IMG/VR virus record: IMGVR_UViG_3300035113_000078
Span: 1-64,000 of that record
Reading direction: 5' to 3' (one strand)
DNA length: 64,000 nucleotides
From: a virus
In this document: piece after piece, positions 36,661 to 45,093 of the stretch
How positions within the stretch are numbered: position 1 is the first letter of the stretch
Layout of the letters: each line of letters starts with the position of its first letter
The notes under the pieces: model-generated
Databases searched by the model: none
What the model was told of the DNA's origin: nothing
What the model saw: only the letters and a program-made list of their open reading frames with translations
Made by a program: the position numbers and the translations under genes

Positions 36661-37620
36661 ATGGGTGGACTCACCGCAGGGCTGATGGACAATCGCACGA
36701 TTCTCGAGAAGGCGGACCTCGCGCTCGCCGATCTCACCGCCGGCGGCGGTCTCTTGCAGCCGGCGCAGGCGCAGAAGTTCATGAGGATCTTGATCAACGA
36801 GGCCGTGATCCTCAAGCAGGCGACGGTTGTCCCGATGCGCAGCCCCAAGCAGTTGATCGAGAAGATCCGGTTCGCCAACCGGATTCTGCGGTCGGGCTCG
36901 GAGGCGACCGCGCTTGCCAAGGACGACCGCGCAGTGCCCAACCTCGGTAAGGTCGAGCTCGACGCCCAGCTGTTCAAGGCCGAGGTGCGCCTGAACAACG
37001 AGGTTCTCGAGGACTCGATCGAGCGCGGCCAGCTGCGGCAGACGATCATGCAGCTGATGGCCGAAGCCATCGCGCGCGATGTCGACGAAGTCGTGATCCA
37101 GGGCGAGCGGGGGAATCCAGATCCGTTCCTCGCCAAGCTCGACGGCATCCTCAAGCAGGCGCAGTCGAACATCGTCGACGCCCAGGGTCAGACGACGAAC
37201 AAGGGCGTGTTCCGCGACATGTTGAAGACCATGCCGCACGCCTTCGTACGCAACAAGAAGCAGCTGCGGTTTTTCACGTCGGTCAACTCGGAGCTCGACT
37301 ACAAGGACTCGCTGTCCGAGCGCGCGACCGCGGTTGGTGATAAGTACGTCGAGCAGGACGTGCCGGCGACGTATTCCGGCGTGCCGGTGATCGACGTGCC
37401 GATGTTCCCCGAGGCGCAGGGCGCCGGGCAGAACCAGACGTCGATCATCTTGACCGACCCCAAGAACATCAACGTCGGCATCTGGCGCAACATCCGCGTC
37501 GAGGTCGACAAGATCGTCACCGACGGTGTGCTCGTCATCGTCGCGACGCTGCGGTTCGACGTGAAGTACGCCGAAGAGTCGGCCGTCGTGAAGGCGATCA
37601 ACGTCCGGGTAGGTGCGTGA
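36661..37620 (+). CDS. Major capsid protein (HK97 fold)
   Basis: The 319-residue protein has the order expected for the HK97 capsid family: an N-terminal arm, then [16 protein letters not shown] and [36 protein letters not shown] (E-loop and spine helix). An A-domain follows, with [23 protein letters not shown] and a C-terminal [30 protein letters not shown], the typical P-domain ending of such capsids. It forms the head shell. It overlaps the next small gene by ATGA. Confidence 0.85.
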   Translation: MGGLTAGLMDNRTILEKADLALADLTAGGGLLQPAQAQKFMRILINEAVILKQATVVPMRSPKQLIEKIRFANRILRSGSEATALAKDDRAVPNLGKVELDAQLFKAEVRLNNEVLEDSIERGQLRQTIMQLMAEAIARDVDEVVIQGERGNPDPFLAKLDGILKQAQSNIVDAQGQTTNKGVFRDMLKTMPHAFVRNKKQLRFFTSVNSELDYKDSLSERATAVGDKYVEQDVPATYSGVPVIDVPMFPEAQGAGQNQTSIILTDPKNINVGIWRNIRVEVDKIVTDGVLVIVATLRFDVKYAEESAVVKAINVRVGA

Positions 37621-37868
37621 TGGCGAAGATCTCAAAGCGGTTTGGTTCCGGCGGTGCAAACCTCACGCCAGGCGGGGCGTCCGGACAGCCCGCGCTCGCC
37701 GACGCGCTTCGCGACATCGCAGATGACCTCGCCGCGCTCAAGCCGACCCGGGTGGCAGCCGCGGACGCGACGGCCGCCTATGGCCCCGGCGAGCAGGCGC
37801 TCCTCAACGAGCTCAAGGCCAAGGTCAACGCGATCGCGGCCGCGGTGCTCAAGACGACGAAGGTCTGA
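37620..37868 (+). CDS. Small head-module protein
   Basis: The 82-residue protein has a Gly/Ser/Pro-rich first part and two helices (ALADALRDIADDLAAL; ALLNELKAKVNAIAAAVLK). It may be a minor head or connector component; not recognised. ATG 37620 overlaps the capsid stop and is preferred to GTG 37617. Confidence 0.6.
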   Translation: MAKISKRFGSGGANLTPGGASGQPALADALRDIADDLAALKPTRVAAADATAAYGPGEQALLNELKAKVNAIAAAVLKTTKV

Positions 37869-37884
37869 AAGGACCCATCTCCCC

Positions 37885-38265
37885 ATGGCCAAGCTCATTC
37901 GCCTCAGGCCCTTTGACACCAAAAAGGGCCACATCATCCGTCGTTACACGGTGGCCGGCACAACGTTCGAGGAGCGCAAGGGGTGGTATCGCGTCTCCGA
38001 TCACATGGCAGCGTACCTGGCCACGGTGCACCAGATCGCCGATGACGAGGATTCTCCGATGGCGTTCGACGTGTGCACGCAGGAGGATGCCAAGCGGATC
38101 GACGCTGCCGAGAAGAAGAAGGCCGAGGAGCGGGCGCGCGCGGCCGAACCCAACGTGGCAATGCCGCGCGACGTCACCGGGCTCGGCGGCGACCTGACCA
38201 CTGCCGATCTACGAGATCCGGGCCGGCGATCGCGCGCCACTGTGGCGGCAGGACGGCGTCCATGA
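37885..38265 (+). CDS. Small head-module protein
   Basis: The 126-residue protein has an N-terminal beta part (KLIRLRPFDTKKGHIIRRYTVAGTTFEERKGWYRVSD), a basic/acidic helix (DAAEKKKAEERARAAEP) and a disordered end. The opening resembles small proteins that follow capsid genes and may reinforce or decorate the shell, but I cannot assign a family. Its 3' end overlaps the next start. Confidence 0.6.
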   Translation: MAKLIRLRPFDTKKGHIIRRYTVAGTTFEERKGWYRVSDHMAAYLATVHQIADDEDSPMAFDVCTQEDAKRIDAAEKKKAEERARAAEPNVAMPRDVTGLGGDLTTADLRDPGRRSRATVAAGRRP

Positions 38266-38834
38266 AGGACCCTGATCCCACCGGAGCCACCGCCGACAGC
38301 GGCAACCCAGCCACGGTGAGGAGCACCGACGCTGTCGCATCCGTCCGCGCGCTCGCGGCCGACAACGCGACGCGCGCGCGCAGCCTGCGGGGCGCGCAGA
38401 TCCCGCAGCACGTCGGGATGGCGGCGGCATGCCGTGCGCTCGCCGTGGAGCTCCCACGGGCTCTTGCGGTCCAGATCGACGACGAGCTGCGGAGCGGTGT
38501 GCTCGCGCAGCGCTGGGAGTCGGTCCGGGCAGCGGCAGCGGAGCCCGGCGCCAGCGGCGAGTTCGACTCGACGCTCTTCGCGATCGCACTCCTGCTGCGC
38601 GAGCAGGGGCGGACCGCCATGCGCCACCTGGTCCGCCGCGAGAAGGAATGGACGGCGGCCGCGTACCGCCTCGAGGGCCAAGCGAGCGCACTCGAGGGCA
38701 GCGCGGCGCAGCTTCTGCGCGTCGCCACGGATGCGGAGGGGCACGATGTCGGCGGCGCTGGCGCCAGCGCGGAAGCGTCGGCCTCCACCGACAACCGCGG
38801 CGCGGCGACCGCGCGTGACGTGACCGAGCGCTGA
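38262..38834 (+). CDS. Hypothetical helical protein
   Basis: The 190-residue protein is Ala/Arg-rich and helical in the middle (GMAAACRALAVELPRALAVQIDDELRSGVLAQRWESVRAAA, as two segments), with Ser/Ala-rich ends. Not recognised. ATG 38262 overlaps the preceding stop, and the next gene begins two bases after its stop, so it is part of the head-connector operon. Confidence 0.6.
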   Translation: MKDPDPTGATADSGNPATVRSTDAVASVRALAADNATRARSLRGAQIPQHVGMAAACRALAVELPRALAVQIDDELRSGVLAQRWESVRAAAAEPGASGEFDSTLFAIALLLREQGRTAMRHLVRREKEWTAAAYRLEGQASALEGSAAQLLRVATDAEGHDVGGAGASAEASASTDNRGAATARDVTER

Positions 38835-38836
38835 CG

Positions 38837-39949
38837 ATGCCGGCGATCGCACGCGGGCAGTCCAGCGACGGCGCCAACCCGGTGCTCGAGCTGTTCACGC
38901 CATCGCGGGGAGTCCTGGTGGACGCGGCCGCCGTCAGCTTTCAGGTCTTCGACGTCAGCGACGATGCCAAGCGCACAAGTCCAGTCCAGGTGTTCCCGAC
39001 GCCGCCGGACACCCGCGCCGCGGTGAATCTCGCCGAGCCGTGGCCGGCAGGTGACAAGCTCGGCCCGGGTCACGTCGTTGCGCGCTGGACGCCGGCACCG
39101 GACGAGGCGCTCGGTGCGCACGAGATCCGCTGGCTCGTACAAAGTGTGGCGGGCGCCGCCGAACAGACCGTGACGGCGGACTTTGACGTCCTCGCTGCGG
39201 GGGCGGGCTCCTATCGCTCCGGCTACGCGCTTGTCTCGGACCTTCGAGCCGAGGGCGTCGCGACGACCGAGGCAACGGATGCCCGCCTGGCGCGGCTGAT
39301 TCGCCTGGCGACCCAGTACGTGGACCGGATCACCGGGCGGTTCTTCGAGCCGCGGCCGATGACACTTGCGCTCGACGGGAGCGGTGGCCACGTCCTCCTG
39401 CTCGGGCACCCGATCATCGCGATCCGCGACGTGACACTGCTCGTCGCCATGCCGGCTGAGATCGGCGAGCTCCCGGTCGTGCCGTCGTTCTTCAAGGTCT
39501 ACAACCGCCACCTGACGCAGGGGCTGCTCGATCCAGACGACCGCGAGAATCCGCGGCTCGAGTTCTTCTATGATTCGGACCTACTCGGCGTCCAGGCAAC
39601 GCCGGCGGCGAGCCTCGGGCTCGGCTCGCTGGTGTGGTTTCGCGGCGTTCAGAACGTCGTGGTCAACGGGCTGTTCGGCTACACCGATCCGGACAGCTCC
39701 GCCGTTGGCCGCACGCCCGAGCTGATCCGTCACGTCACCAAGCTCCTCGTCCTGCGCGAAATCCCGACGATGACGGACACCTCGCTCCGCGAGGATCGCC
39801 AGAAGCGCTGGCGCATCGTCAGCGAGCGAACGCGCGACCAGGGCTACAACCTCGAGCCACTCCACGCCCAGGGCGGTTTCAGTGGCGATCCGGAAATCGA
39901 CGCGATCCTCGCCTCCTATCAACGGCCACCACAGCTCGGGGCAGCGTGA
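38837..39949 (+). CDS. Head-tail connector-like protein with N-terminal Ig-like domain
   Basis: The 370-residue protein has a beta-sandwich-like first 115 residues (NPVLELFTPSRGVLVDAAAVSFQVFD ... HEIRWLVQ). An adaptor-like helical section follows (TDARLARLIRLATQYVDRITGRFFEPRP), typical of gp6/gp15-type connectors that dock below the portal. Its C-terminal part is beta-rich. It likely forms the ring joining head and tail; position between capsid and tail-completion genes agrees. Confidence 0.65.
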   Translation: MPAIARGQSSDGANPVLELFTPSRGVLVDAAAVSFQVFDVSDDAKRTSPVQVFPTPPDTRAAVNLAEPWPAGDKLGPGHVVARWTPAPDEALGAHEIRWLVQSVAGAAEQTVTADFDVLAAGAGSYRSGYALVSDLRAEGVATTEATDARLARLIRLATQYVDRITGRFFEPRPMTLALDGSGGHVLLLGHPIIAIRDVTLLVAMPAEIGELPVVPSFFKVYNRHLTQGLLDPDDRENPRLEFFYDSDLLGVQATPAASLGLGSLVWFRGVQNVVVNGLFGYTDPDSSAVGRTPELIRHVTKLLVLREIPTMTDTSLREDRQKRWRIVSERTRDQGYNLEPLHAQGGFSGDPEIDAILASYQRPPQLGAA

Positions 39950-40470
39950 TGCGGGGCCGCCTGCTCCAGATGTTCATCGCCGAGCTCGCGCAGCTAGACA
40001 CCGCGGCGACGGGAACCGATCCGGACGGTGCCGGACCGCTGACGTCTGGCTACGACGCCGACTTCCAGGAGACGGTGTTGTTGCCGCGCCCGGTCGGGAC
40101 CGGGCGCGATTCGCGTCGGGAGAAACCGCCGCTCCACCTGCCTTGCCAGATCGAGGTCCAGTCGTTCGCCGCGCTCAACGAGCTCGCGACCGGTAACTCG
40201 CCCCGCTCGCACGTGGTGCTCGTGTTCCACTTTCGCGACCTCGAGCGACAAGGCCTCGTCGATCCAAGCACCGGTGACGCGCTGCTGCGCGTCGGCGATC
40301 GGCTCGTCGCGATCCGCGATCGGCGCACCGCGGAGATCGTCCAGACGGTCCGCACGCCCCCCGGGCTCTACCTCACCGAGCCGCAGCCGGAGTTCGGGCT
40401 GGGTGGCTGGCGGAACCTCCTGATCGCCACGTTCAACGAGCGCGCCCTCGGGGGCCAGGGGGGTGCGTGA
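39949..40470 (+). CDS. Head completion or neck protein, hypothetical
   Basis: The 173-residue protein is beta-rich and contains paired strands (RSHVVLVFHFRDLERQGL, GDALLRVGDRLVAIRDRR), a pattern seen in head closure proteins. No family can be named with confidence. It overlaps the connector stop and is overlapped by the next GTG, so it is translated with them. Confidence 0.6.
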   Translation: MRGRLLQMFIAELAQLDTAATGTDPDGAGPLTSGYDADFQETVLLPRPVGTGRDSRREKPPLHLPCQIEVQSFAALNELATGNSPRSHVVLVFHFRDLERQGLVDPSTGDALLRVGDRLVAIRDRRTAEIVQTVRTPPGLYLTEPQPEFGLGGWRNLLIATFNERALGGQGGA

Positions 40471-41084
40471 AGATCGACGTGACGAAGATCGGCCCGTGGA
40501 GCCGGGTCGGCAAGCTCCTCGCGGAGGCGCCGCGGAGGATGCAGGCGGCGTTCGACAAGGCGCTGCTGCAGGAAGCGCAGTTCCTGCGGACCAAGATCGT
40601 CGAGGGAATCCGCGAGCAGGCTCCGGGTGGGCGGGCGTTCGCGCCGCTCGCGCCGACGACGCTCGCGATCCGACAGTTCCGCGGGTTCCACGGCACCAAG
40701 GCGCTGTTGGTTCAGGCCGACCTCCGCAACAGCATCACGGTCGTCAAGGACGGGGATCGGGTCCTAGTCGGCGTGCTCCGTACCGCGCGCGACCGAGCCG
40801 GCAAGTCGCTTGTGGACATCGCGGCGCTGAACGAGTCTGGCTCGCGACCGATCGTCCTCCGGCTCACGCCGAAGGCTCGCGCGTTCTTGCACGCAGCGTT
40901 CCGACACGCCGGTCTGGACGGTCCGAACTCCGGGCAGCCGGGCACCGGGATCGCAGTCATCCAGATCCCGCCACGCCCGTTTCTGGCTCCGGTGTTCGAG
41001 AAGTACGCTCAACCCGACCAGGTCTCGCGACGCTTTCTCGACCGCGTTGCTGCACTTCTCGACGGTCATTTCGGCCACATCTGA
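40467..41084 (+). CDS. HK97 gp10-like tail completion protein
   Basis: The 205-residue protein has the gp10/virion-morphogenesis signature: KALLQEAQFLRTKIVEGIREQAPGGRAFAPLAPTTLAIR, LRNSITVVKDGDRVLVGV, VDIAALNESGSR, and IPPRPFLAPVFEKY (each given as a segment). Such proteins complete the neck and join tail to head. GTG 40467 overlaps the previous stop. Its 3' half is duplicated as a decayed copy about 1 kb downstream. It is the last gene of the head module. Confidence 0.8.
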   Translation: MKIDVTKIGPWSRVGKLLAEAPRRMQAAFDKALLQEAQFLRTKIVEGIREQAPGGRAFAPLAPTTLAIRQFRGFHGTKALLVQADLRNSITVVKDGDRVLVGVLRTARDRAGKSLVDIAALNESGSRPIVLRLTPKARAFLHAAFRHAGLDGPNSGQPGTGIAVIQIPPRPFLAPVFEKYAQPDQVSRRFLDRVAALLDGHFGHI

Positions 41085-41108
41085 CCGCGTTTGCGTGCTC
41101 GTCCACAG

Positions 41109-41396
41109 TCACTGCCGATCGCGCGCTGTCACTCGCGAGGACTGAGCGAAACGGCGATCGATTGGGCGACCAATGCACGCACCGAGACTTAGCGAGAATA
41201 GTGATAGAAAATAATGCAATGTAATATCATTTGGCAATAGCGGCCACATCAGACGGGCCGCGAACGCGCATCCGCAGGCCAGCGTGAGTCCCCAACTCGC
41301 GGATCTGACCACGTGGATCGCGAAGTCTCGGGTGGAACTGACCATGTGAAGGAATGGATCAGACAACCCAGGTGCCTTTGCAGCTTTCTTCGCCAT
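41109..41396 (-). CDS. Small membrane protein (cargo)
   Basis: The 95-residue protein has a basic start (MAKKAAKAPG) and two hydrophobic spans (WGLTLACGCAFAARLMWPLL; LHYFLSLFSLSLGACIG), so it should be a hairpin inner-membrane protein. ATG 41396 has AGGAGGG ten bases upstream, which supports a real gene. It lies in less GC-rich DNA, on the opposite strand to the structural genes, next to a decayed gene copy and a SIR2-like gene. Confidence 0.6.
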   Translation of the reverse strand: MAKKAAKAPGLSDPFLHMVSSTRDFAIHVVRSASWGLTLACGCAFAARLMWPLLPNDITLHYFLSLFSLSLGACIGRPIDRRFAQSSRVTARDRQ

Positions 41397-41649
41397 CCGA
41401 CTAACCCTCCTAATCGAGACTCTTATGATGATGGCGCCAGCTGTTCCAGGCAATCGGTACTATTCCGATAATGGTGAACTATGGGGTAGTGGGGAGGTTC
41501 AATGACCTAGGTTGCGCGTCCCAGCAGTTGCAACCTCCACAACGTTATCGTTGAAGGCACGTTGGAATTTTCCGATGTCCATGAGGTTGGTGCCATCGCC
41601 GTCGTCGCGGACAAGCACGACTCGTCGCAACCAACTACCCGAACAGCAC

Positions 41650-42087
41650 GCCGTTCCCGTGCGTTCGCAAGTCGAACCGGACGCGCCTTCGCCAGGGTAC
41701 ACCGACGGTGCTCGCGATCCGCGCCTTCCGTGGACTCCCAAAGGAGTCATCAGAAGCCGATCCGGTTCTGGTCGGTGGCTCCGCACGGCGCGCACCCGAG
41801 CCGGGAAGTCGCTCGTCGATATCGCGGCGCTGAACGAGTTTGGCTCGCGACCGGTCGTCCTCCGGCTTACGTCGAAGGCTCGCGCGTTCTTGCATGCGGC
41901 GTTCCGACATGCCGGCCTGGACGGACCGAATCCCGGGCGGCCAGGCACCGGGATCGCAGTCATTCAGGTCCCGCCACGCCCTTTCCTGGCGCCGGTGTTC
42001 GACAAGTACGCGCAGCCCGACCAGGTCCCGCGCCGCTTCGTCGAGCGGGTGGCATCCCAGCTGGGCGGCCACTTCGGCCGCGTCTGA
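41650..42087 (+). pseudogene. Decayed second copy of the gp10-like gene
   Basis: From about 41755 to the stop at 42087 the reading frame encodes the same C-terminal segment as the intact gene at 40467 (GKSLVDIAALNEFGSR, ARAFLHAAFRHAGLDGPN, RPFLAPVFDKYAQPDQVPRRF), with scattered substitutions. Upstream, 41650-41755 retains DNA-level similarity (around TCGCGATCCG and GTCCTAGTCGG-type stretches) but is frameshifted and has lost at least one block of about 45 bases. It has no start of its own. The copy probably came with cargo from a related phage or by duplication. Confidence 0.75.
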
Positions 42088-42183
42088 TATCGCACGCCGC
42101 GCGCGATAGCTGCTCCTCCGCCCCGATGCCCGTCCTCGCTCAGCATTGACCGTCGCGCTTATTGGTGTCAGATATACACTATT

Positions 42184-43422
42184 ATGAGTGGCAGGCCACA
42201 TCTGACAGTAGTGGTGGGAGCGGGAGGCTCTCTCGAAGTCGGCGTTCCGTCCGTCGCCGCGCTCACCGAAAAGGTTTGGGATGCGCTCGACCGCATCCAG
42301 CTCCGTGTTGCGGTGCCGCGCAGCGAACCGGCGGCTCGAGTGCTGCGGAGGTTGCTCGATGAGCACTTCAAGCCTGCCAACTTCGAGCACGTGCTGCATG
42401 CACTCGAGGCTCTTGACAGCATGAGGACCAGCTCATCGCCAGGAACCGTGCCGCGCTTTCGGATCGTGGAAGCCGCACTTGCGGGCGGGATTCGCATCGA
42501 CCTGGCTGGGATCATAGCCGACGATCTATGGGTGGATGCGGCGGCGCGCCAGCTGTTCGAGGTCTTGCACGATGAGATCGTAGCAGGGACAAACAGTGCG
42601 GCGGCCTCGCCAAGGTGGCCGGCGTTCGCTGCGCTGTGGCAGCAGCTGGAATCTGCTTTTGACCTACACGTGGTGACCCTGAACTACGACCAGTTGGTCG
42701 AGGGTGCGCTCGGCTGGTCTGCGCACGAGCAAGGGTTCGCGCCGGTCACGGGTGAGAGCGTTCAGCGGTTTGATGCCTACCAAAGGCCACCGCGATTGAT
42801 CCACTTGCATGGCAACGTCTCGTTTGGATACCGCGGCGGAAGCGCAGACGTGAACCGCTTTCGCTTCGAGGACGGTTGGCACGACCTGTACATGCACCCA
42901 TCGCCCGCCACCGCCCGAGCGAGCTGGGGCCGCCGAAGTCAGCCGAGTAGCCAAGCTGGTCGCCACACAATCATAGGGCCTTTGATCACGGGCATGGAGA
43001 AGACCTCCAAGTTGCTGATCGAACCGTACGCGACCTACCAGCGTCATGCCGGCAACCTAGTCGCTGATCATCCGCGCGTGCTCGTGGTGGGGTACGGCTT
43101 TGGGGACCCACACATCACGACGCTGATCAACAAGATCGGACGCATCCACGGCCCCAACCGCCGTGTGGCCTTGGTCGACTTCACGCCGGGCGAGGACGGT
43201 GACGATGAATGGCGTGGGATGACCGTGGTGTGGGGATCCGAGCGCCTCGAGCTGCAGCGTTCGGTCTATTTGCTCGCCGCAGAGGAGTCCCCGCTCGACG
43301 TGTTCAGCTCTCGAGAAGTGTGGACGTCGCGCGATGGTCGTTTTCGCGTTCATCTCTGTGGCTTTACCCGCGTTGCCACGCATCACGCCGCCAATCTCAT
43401 TGCATTTCTCTCCCAGCCCTGA
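42184..43422 (+). CDS. SIR2-like domain protein, probable NADase-type defence protein
   Basis: The 412-residue protein carries SIR2-fold motifs in order: VVVGAGGSLEVG near residue 10 (NAD-binding glycines), TLNYDQLVE near 165 (Asn-Tyr-Asp), LIHLHGNVS near 206 (catalytic His), and VLVVGYGFGDPH near 300. Proteins of this type in phages and defence islands often cleave NAD and abort infection by competitors. It stands alone between the decayed gp10 copy and the tail-module promoter, so it fits a prophage-carried defence gene. No Shine-Dalgarno site is visible before the ATG; an AT-rich stretch (42165-42183) suggests a near-leaderless start. Confidence 0.78.
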   Translation: MSGRPHLTVVVGAGGSLEVGVPSVAALTEKVWDALDRIQLRVAVPRSEPAARVLRRLLDEHFKPANFEHVLHALEALDSMRTSSSPGTVPRFRIVEAALAGGIRIDLAGIIADDLWVDAAARQLFEVLHDEIVAGTNSAAASPRWPAFAALWQQLESAFDLHVVTLNYDQLVEGALGWSAHEQGFAPVTGESVQRFDAYQRPPRLIHLHGNVSFGYRGGSADVNRFRFEDGWHDLYMHPSPATARASWGRRSQPSSQAGRHTIIGPLITGMEKTSKLLIEPYATYQRHAGNLVADHPRVLVVGYGFGDPHITTLINKIGRIHGPNRRVALVDFTPGEDGDDEWRGMTVVWGSERLELQRSVYLLAAEESPLDVFSSREVWTSRDGRFRVHLCGFTRVATHHAANLIAFLSQP

Positions 43423-43484
43423 GACGAACGGGCCGTCGCACCGAGATCCGCCACGTGCCGCGACGTTATGTCGTCTCGTCGAGG

Positions 43485-43513
43485 TTGACATTGATGTGGA
43501 AGTTCAATATAGT
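43485..43513 (+). promoter_or_regulatory. Late promoter copy B (tail module) with palindromic spacer
   Basis: TTGACA (43485-43490), 17 bases, TATAGT (43508-43513). The spacer ends in TGGAA-G-TTCAA (43497-43507), one mismatch from the perfect palindrome in copies A and C. This copy has the best -10 box of the three, so it may be the least dependent on an activator or the least tightly bound by a repressor. It drives the tail operon through its own leader hairpin. Confidence 0.8.
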
Positions 43514-43517
43514 TAGT

Positions 43518-43598
43518 ACGACCTAGCAGAACGTTCCTCCTTTGGGTCGTTGAATTTATCAAGCCCCGATGCCGTTTCCAGCGGCATCGGGGCTTCTT
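43518..43598 (+). terminator. Leader element copy 3: switch-like hairpins
   Basis: ACGACC (43518-43523) can pair with GGTCGT (43545-43550). TTGA (43550-43553) pairs with TCAA (43559-43562). A perfect 13-bp stem AGCCCCGATGCCG (43562-43574) with its complement (43582-43594) follows, then TTCTTCG. The T run is weaker than in copy 2, so termination may need a factor. The hairpin ends 19 bases before ATG 43614. Confidence 0.75.
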
Positions 43599-43613
43599 CG
43601 TTTCGGCGTCAAG

Positions 43614-44585
43614 ATGTCCACTCCCTCTATCCTCCGCGTCAGCCCGAGCTCGGGACCAACCTCCGGCAGCTTCCTCATCGAGATCGTCGGTGCTGGCTTC
43701 CAGCTCCCGACGCTCGAGGCCGGGGACGCGCTGGCACCGAACTCGTCGGTCGCGGTGCTGGTGGGCCCGCGACCAGCCCGCGAGGTCCGCGTGCTCGCTG
43801 CCGACCGACTGACCTGTATCGTTCCGGCCGGGGATGCCGGCGCGGTCGACGTCGTCGTTCAGAACCTCGACGCGTCTGGCGAACCGATCCCGGGCGAGCA
43901 GGCGATAGCGCCCGACGCGTTCGTCTATGTCCGTCCGTCGCTCACGACGGAAGCGGACCTCACGCGGTTGGTTCGCGCGCTCCTGCATGAGCTCAAGCGG
44001 CAGGTGCTCGACAACGTCGTGCTGACCGTGCACACCGACTTCGACGCGAGCACCGGGCTCGAGCTCCATCTCGCGCATATCGCGCGGCTGCCGGCGCTCG
44101 TTCTGGCGGGGCCCGAGCTCACGGAGGACCGGTTCTTCTCGCTGAACCAGCTTCCCGAAGTCGCAACGGGCCCCGGAGAGTTCGCGCAGCGTCGGGTCCC
44201 GTACACCGTCGACCTCGGTTTTGCGGTGATCGGCGTGTCGGACCACACGACCGAGCTGCTCAACCTCCTGACCACGACGCAGCTGTTCTTCCATCGCAAC
44301 GTGTACCTCGAGCTCGATCGCGACCCGGCAGACCCAGCAGCCGGGCGCGTGCGCTACGAGATGGCGATCGCGCGCGACGGGGCGCTCAAGGTCACCAGCC
44401 AGCCGAACGAGTCGAACGTCCGCAGCTTCTCGGGGCGGTTCGTCGTGCGCGGCTTCGATCTGGAGGATCTCCCCGGCGTTGCCGACGAGAGCGTGATCGC
44501 ACGCGGCGTCGTCGCGAGCGAGGTCACGGTCCAGACGCCGCAGCCGCTGGGACGCCGGTCGGGAAACGCTGCCGGAGACCCATGA
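43614..44585 (+). CDS. Tail terminator or neck protein with IPT/TIG domain
   Basis: The 323-residue protein opens with an IPT/TIG-like immunoglobulin fold (SILRVSPSSGPTSGSFLIEIVGAGF ... VDVVVQNLDASGEP, about 1-95). A section (LTRLVRALLHELKRQVLDNVVLTVHTDF) then continues into beta structure typical of tail terminator or tail completion proteins. IPT/TIG domains occur in exposed virion parts that bind sugars or surfaces. It is the first gene after promoter B. ATG 43614 is preferred over 43569, which lies inside the leader hairpin. Confidence 0.65.
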   Translation: MSTPSILRVSPSSGPTSGSFLIEIVGAGFQLPTLEAGDALAPNSSVAVLVGPRPAREVRVLAADRLTCIVPAGDAGAVDVVVQNLDASGEPIPGEQAIAPDAFVYVRPSLTTEADLTRLVRALLHELKRQVLDNVVLTVHTDFDASTGLELHLAHIARLPALVLAGPELTEDRFFSLNQLPEVATGPGEFAQRRVPYTVDLGFAVIGVSDHTTELLNLLTTTQLFFHRNVYLELDRDPADPAAGRVRYEMAIARDGALKVTSQPNESNVRSFSGRFVVRGFDLEDLPGVADESVIARGVVASEVTVQTPQPLGRRSGNAAGDP

Positions 44586-44592
44586 GGAACCG

Positions 44593-45093
44593 ATGCCGCT
44601 GACCCTCCAAAACCGTGCGCGCCGAATGCAGGTCTTTCACCTGCCTCACGACGTGTGGTGCCGTGACCGTTGTGCGTGCGAGGAGGTGACGGCCGTCGCC
44701 GTCGCCGAGAATCGGCGGACCGGCGAGCGTGCACGCCAGCAACTGACCAAGAAGGTGCCCGGGTCGATGACCTTCCTCGCGCTCGAGCGGAAGCAGGGTC
44801 TGCCGGCCGCGTTGCTCGGTATCGCCGAGATCAAGGCGGCGATCGACCGCGGGTACCTCCGGGTCGTCGAACACACGCCGGACGCGGTGGTCGCACCTGC
44901 GCCATCATCCGCAACCGCCGGTTCGGCGCCGCCGAGCGGTACCGGATCTGCATCGGCTGCGCCCTCGTCCAGCGCGCCGTCGACGCCGCTCGCTGCGAGT
45001 GCAGCACCGCCGGCACCGGGAATAGCACCGGCGCCGACGCCCGTCGCGAGCGCGTCAACACCAGCCGCCAAGGCTGGCGGAAAGGAGCCGTAG
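44593..45093 (+). CDS. Cys-containing protein ahead of the sheath gene
   Basis: The 166-residue protein has a compact first 90 residues with LPHDVWCRDRCACEEV (CxxxCxC, possible metal site) and ALERKQGLPAALLGIAEIKAAIDRGYLRVVEH. A Pro/Ala/Ser/Thr linker-like tail of 75 residues follows. GAGGAAC lies before the ATG and the sheath gene follows immediately. Small proteins of this kind occur ahead of sheath genes in contractile-tailed phages, but no role is established to my knowledge. Confidence 0.6.
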   Translation: MPLTLQNRARRMQVFHLPHDVWCRDRCACEEVTAVAVAENRRTGERARQQLTKKVPGSMTFLALERKQGLPAALLGIAEIKAAIDRGYLRVVEHTPDAVVAPAPSSATAGSAPPSGTGSASAAPSSSAPSTPLAASAAPPAPGIAPAPTPVASASTPAAKAGGKEP

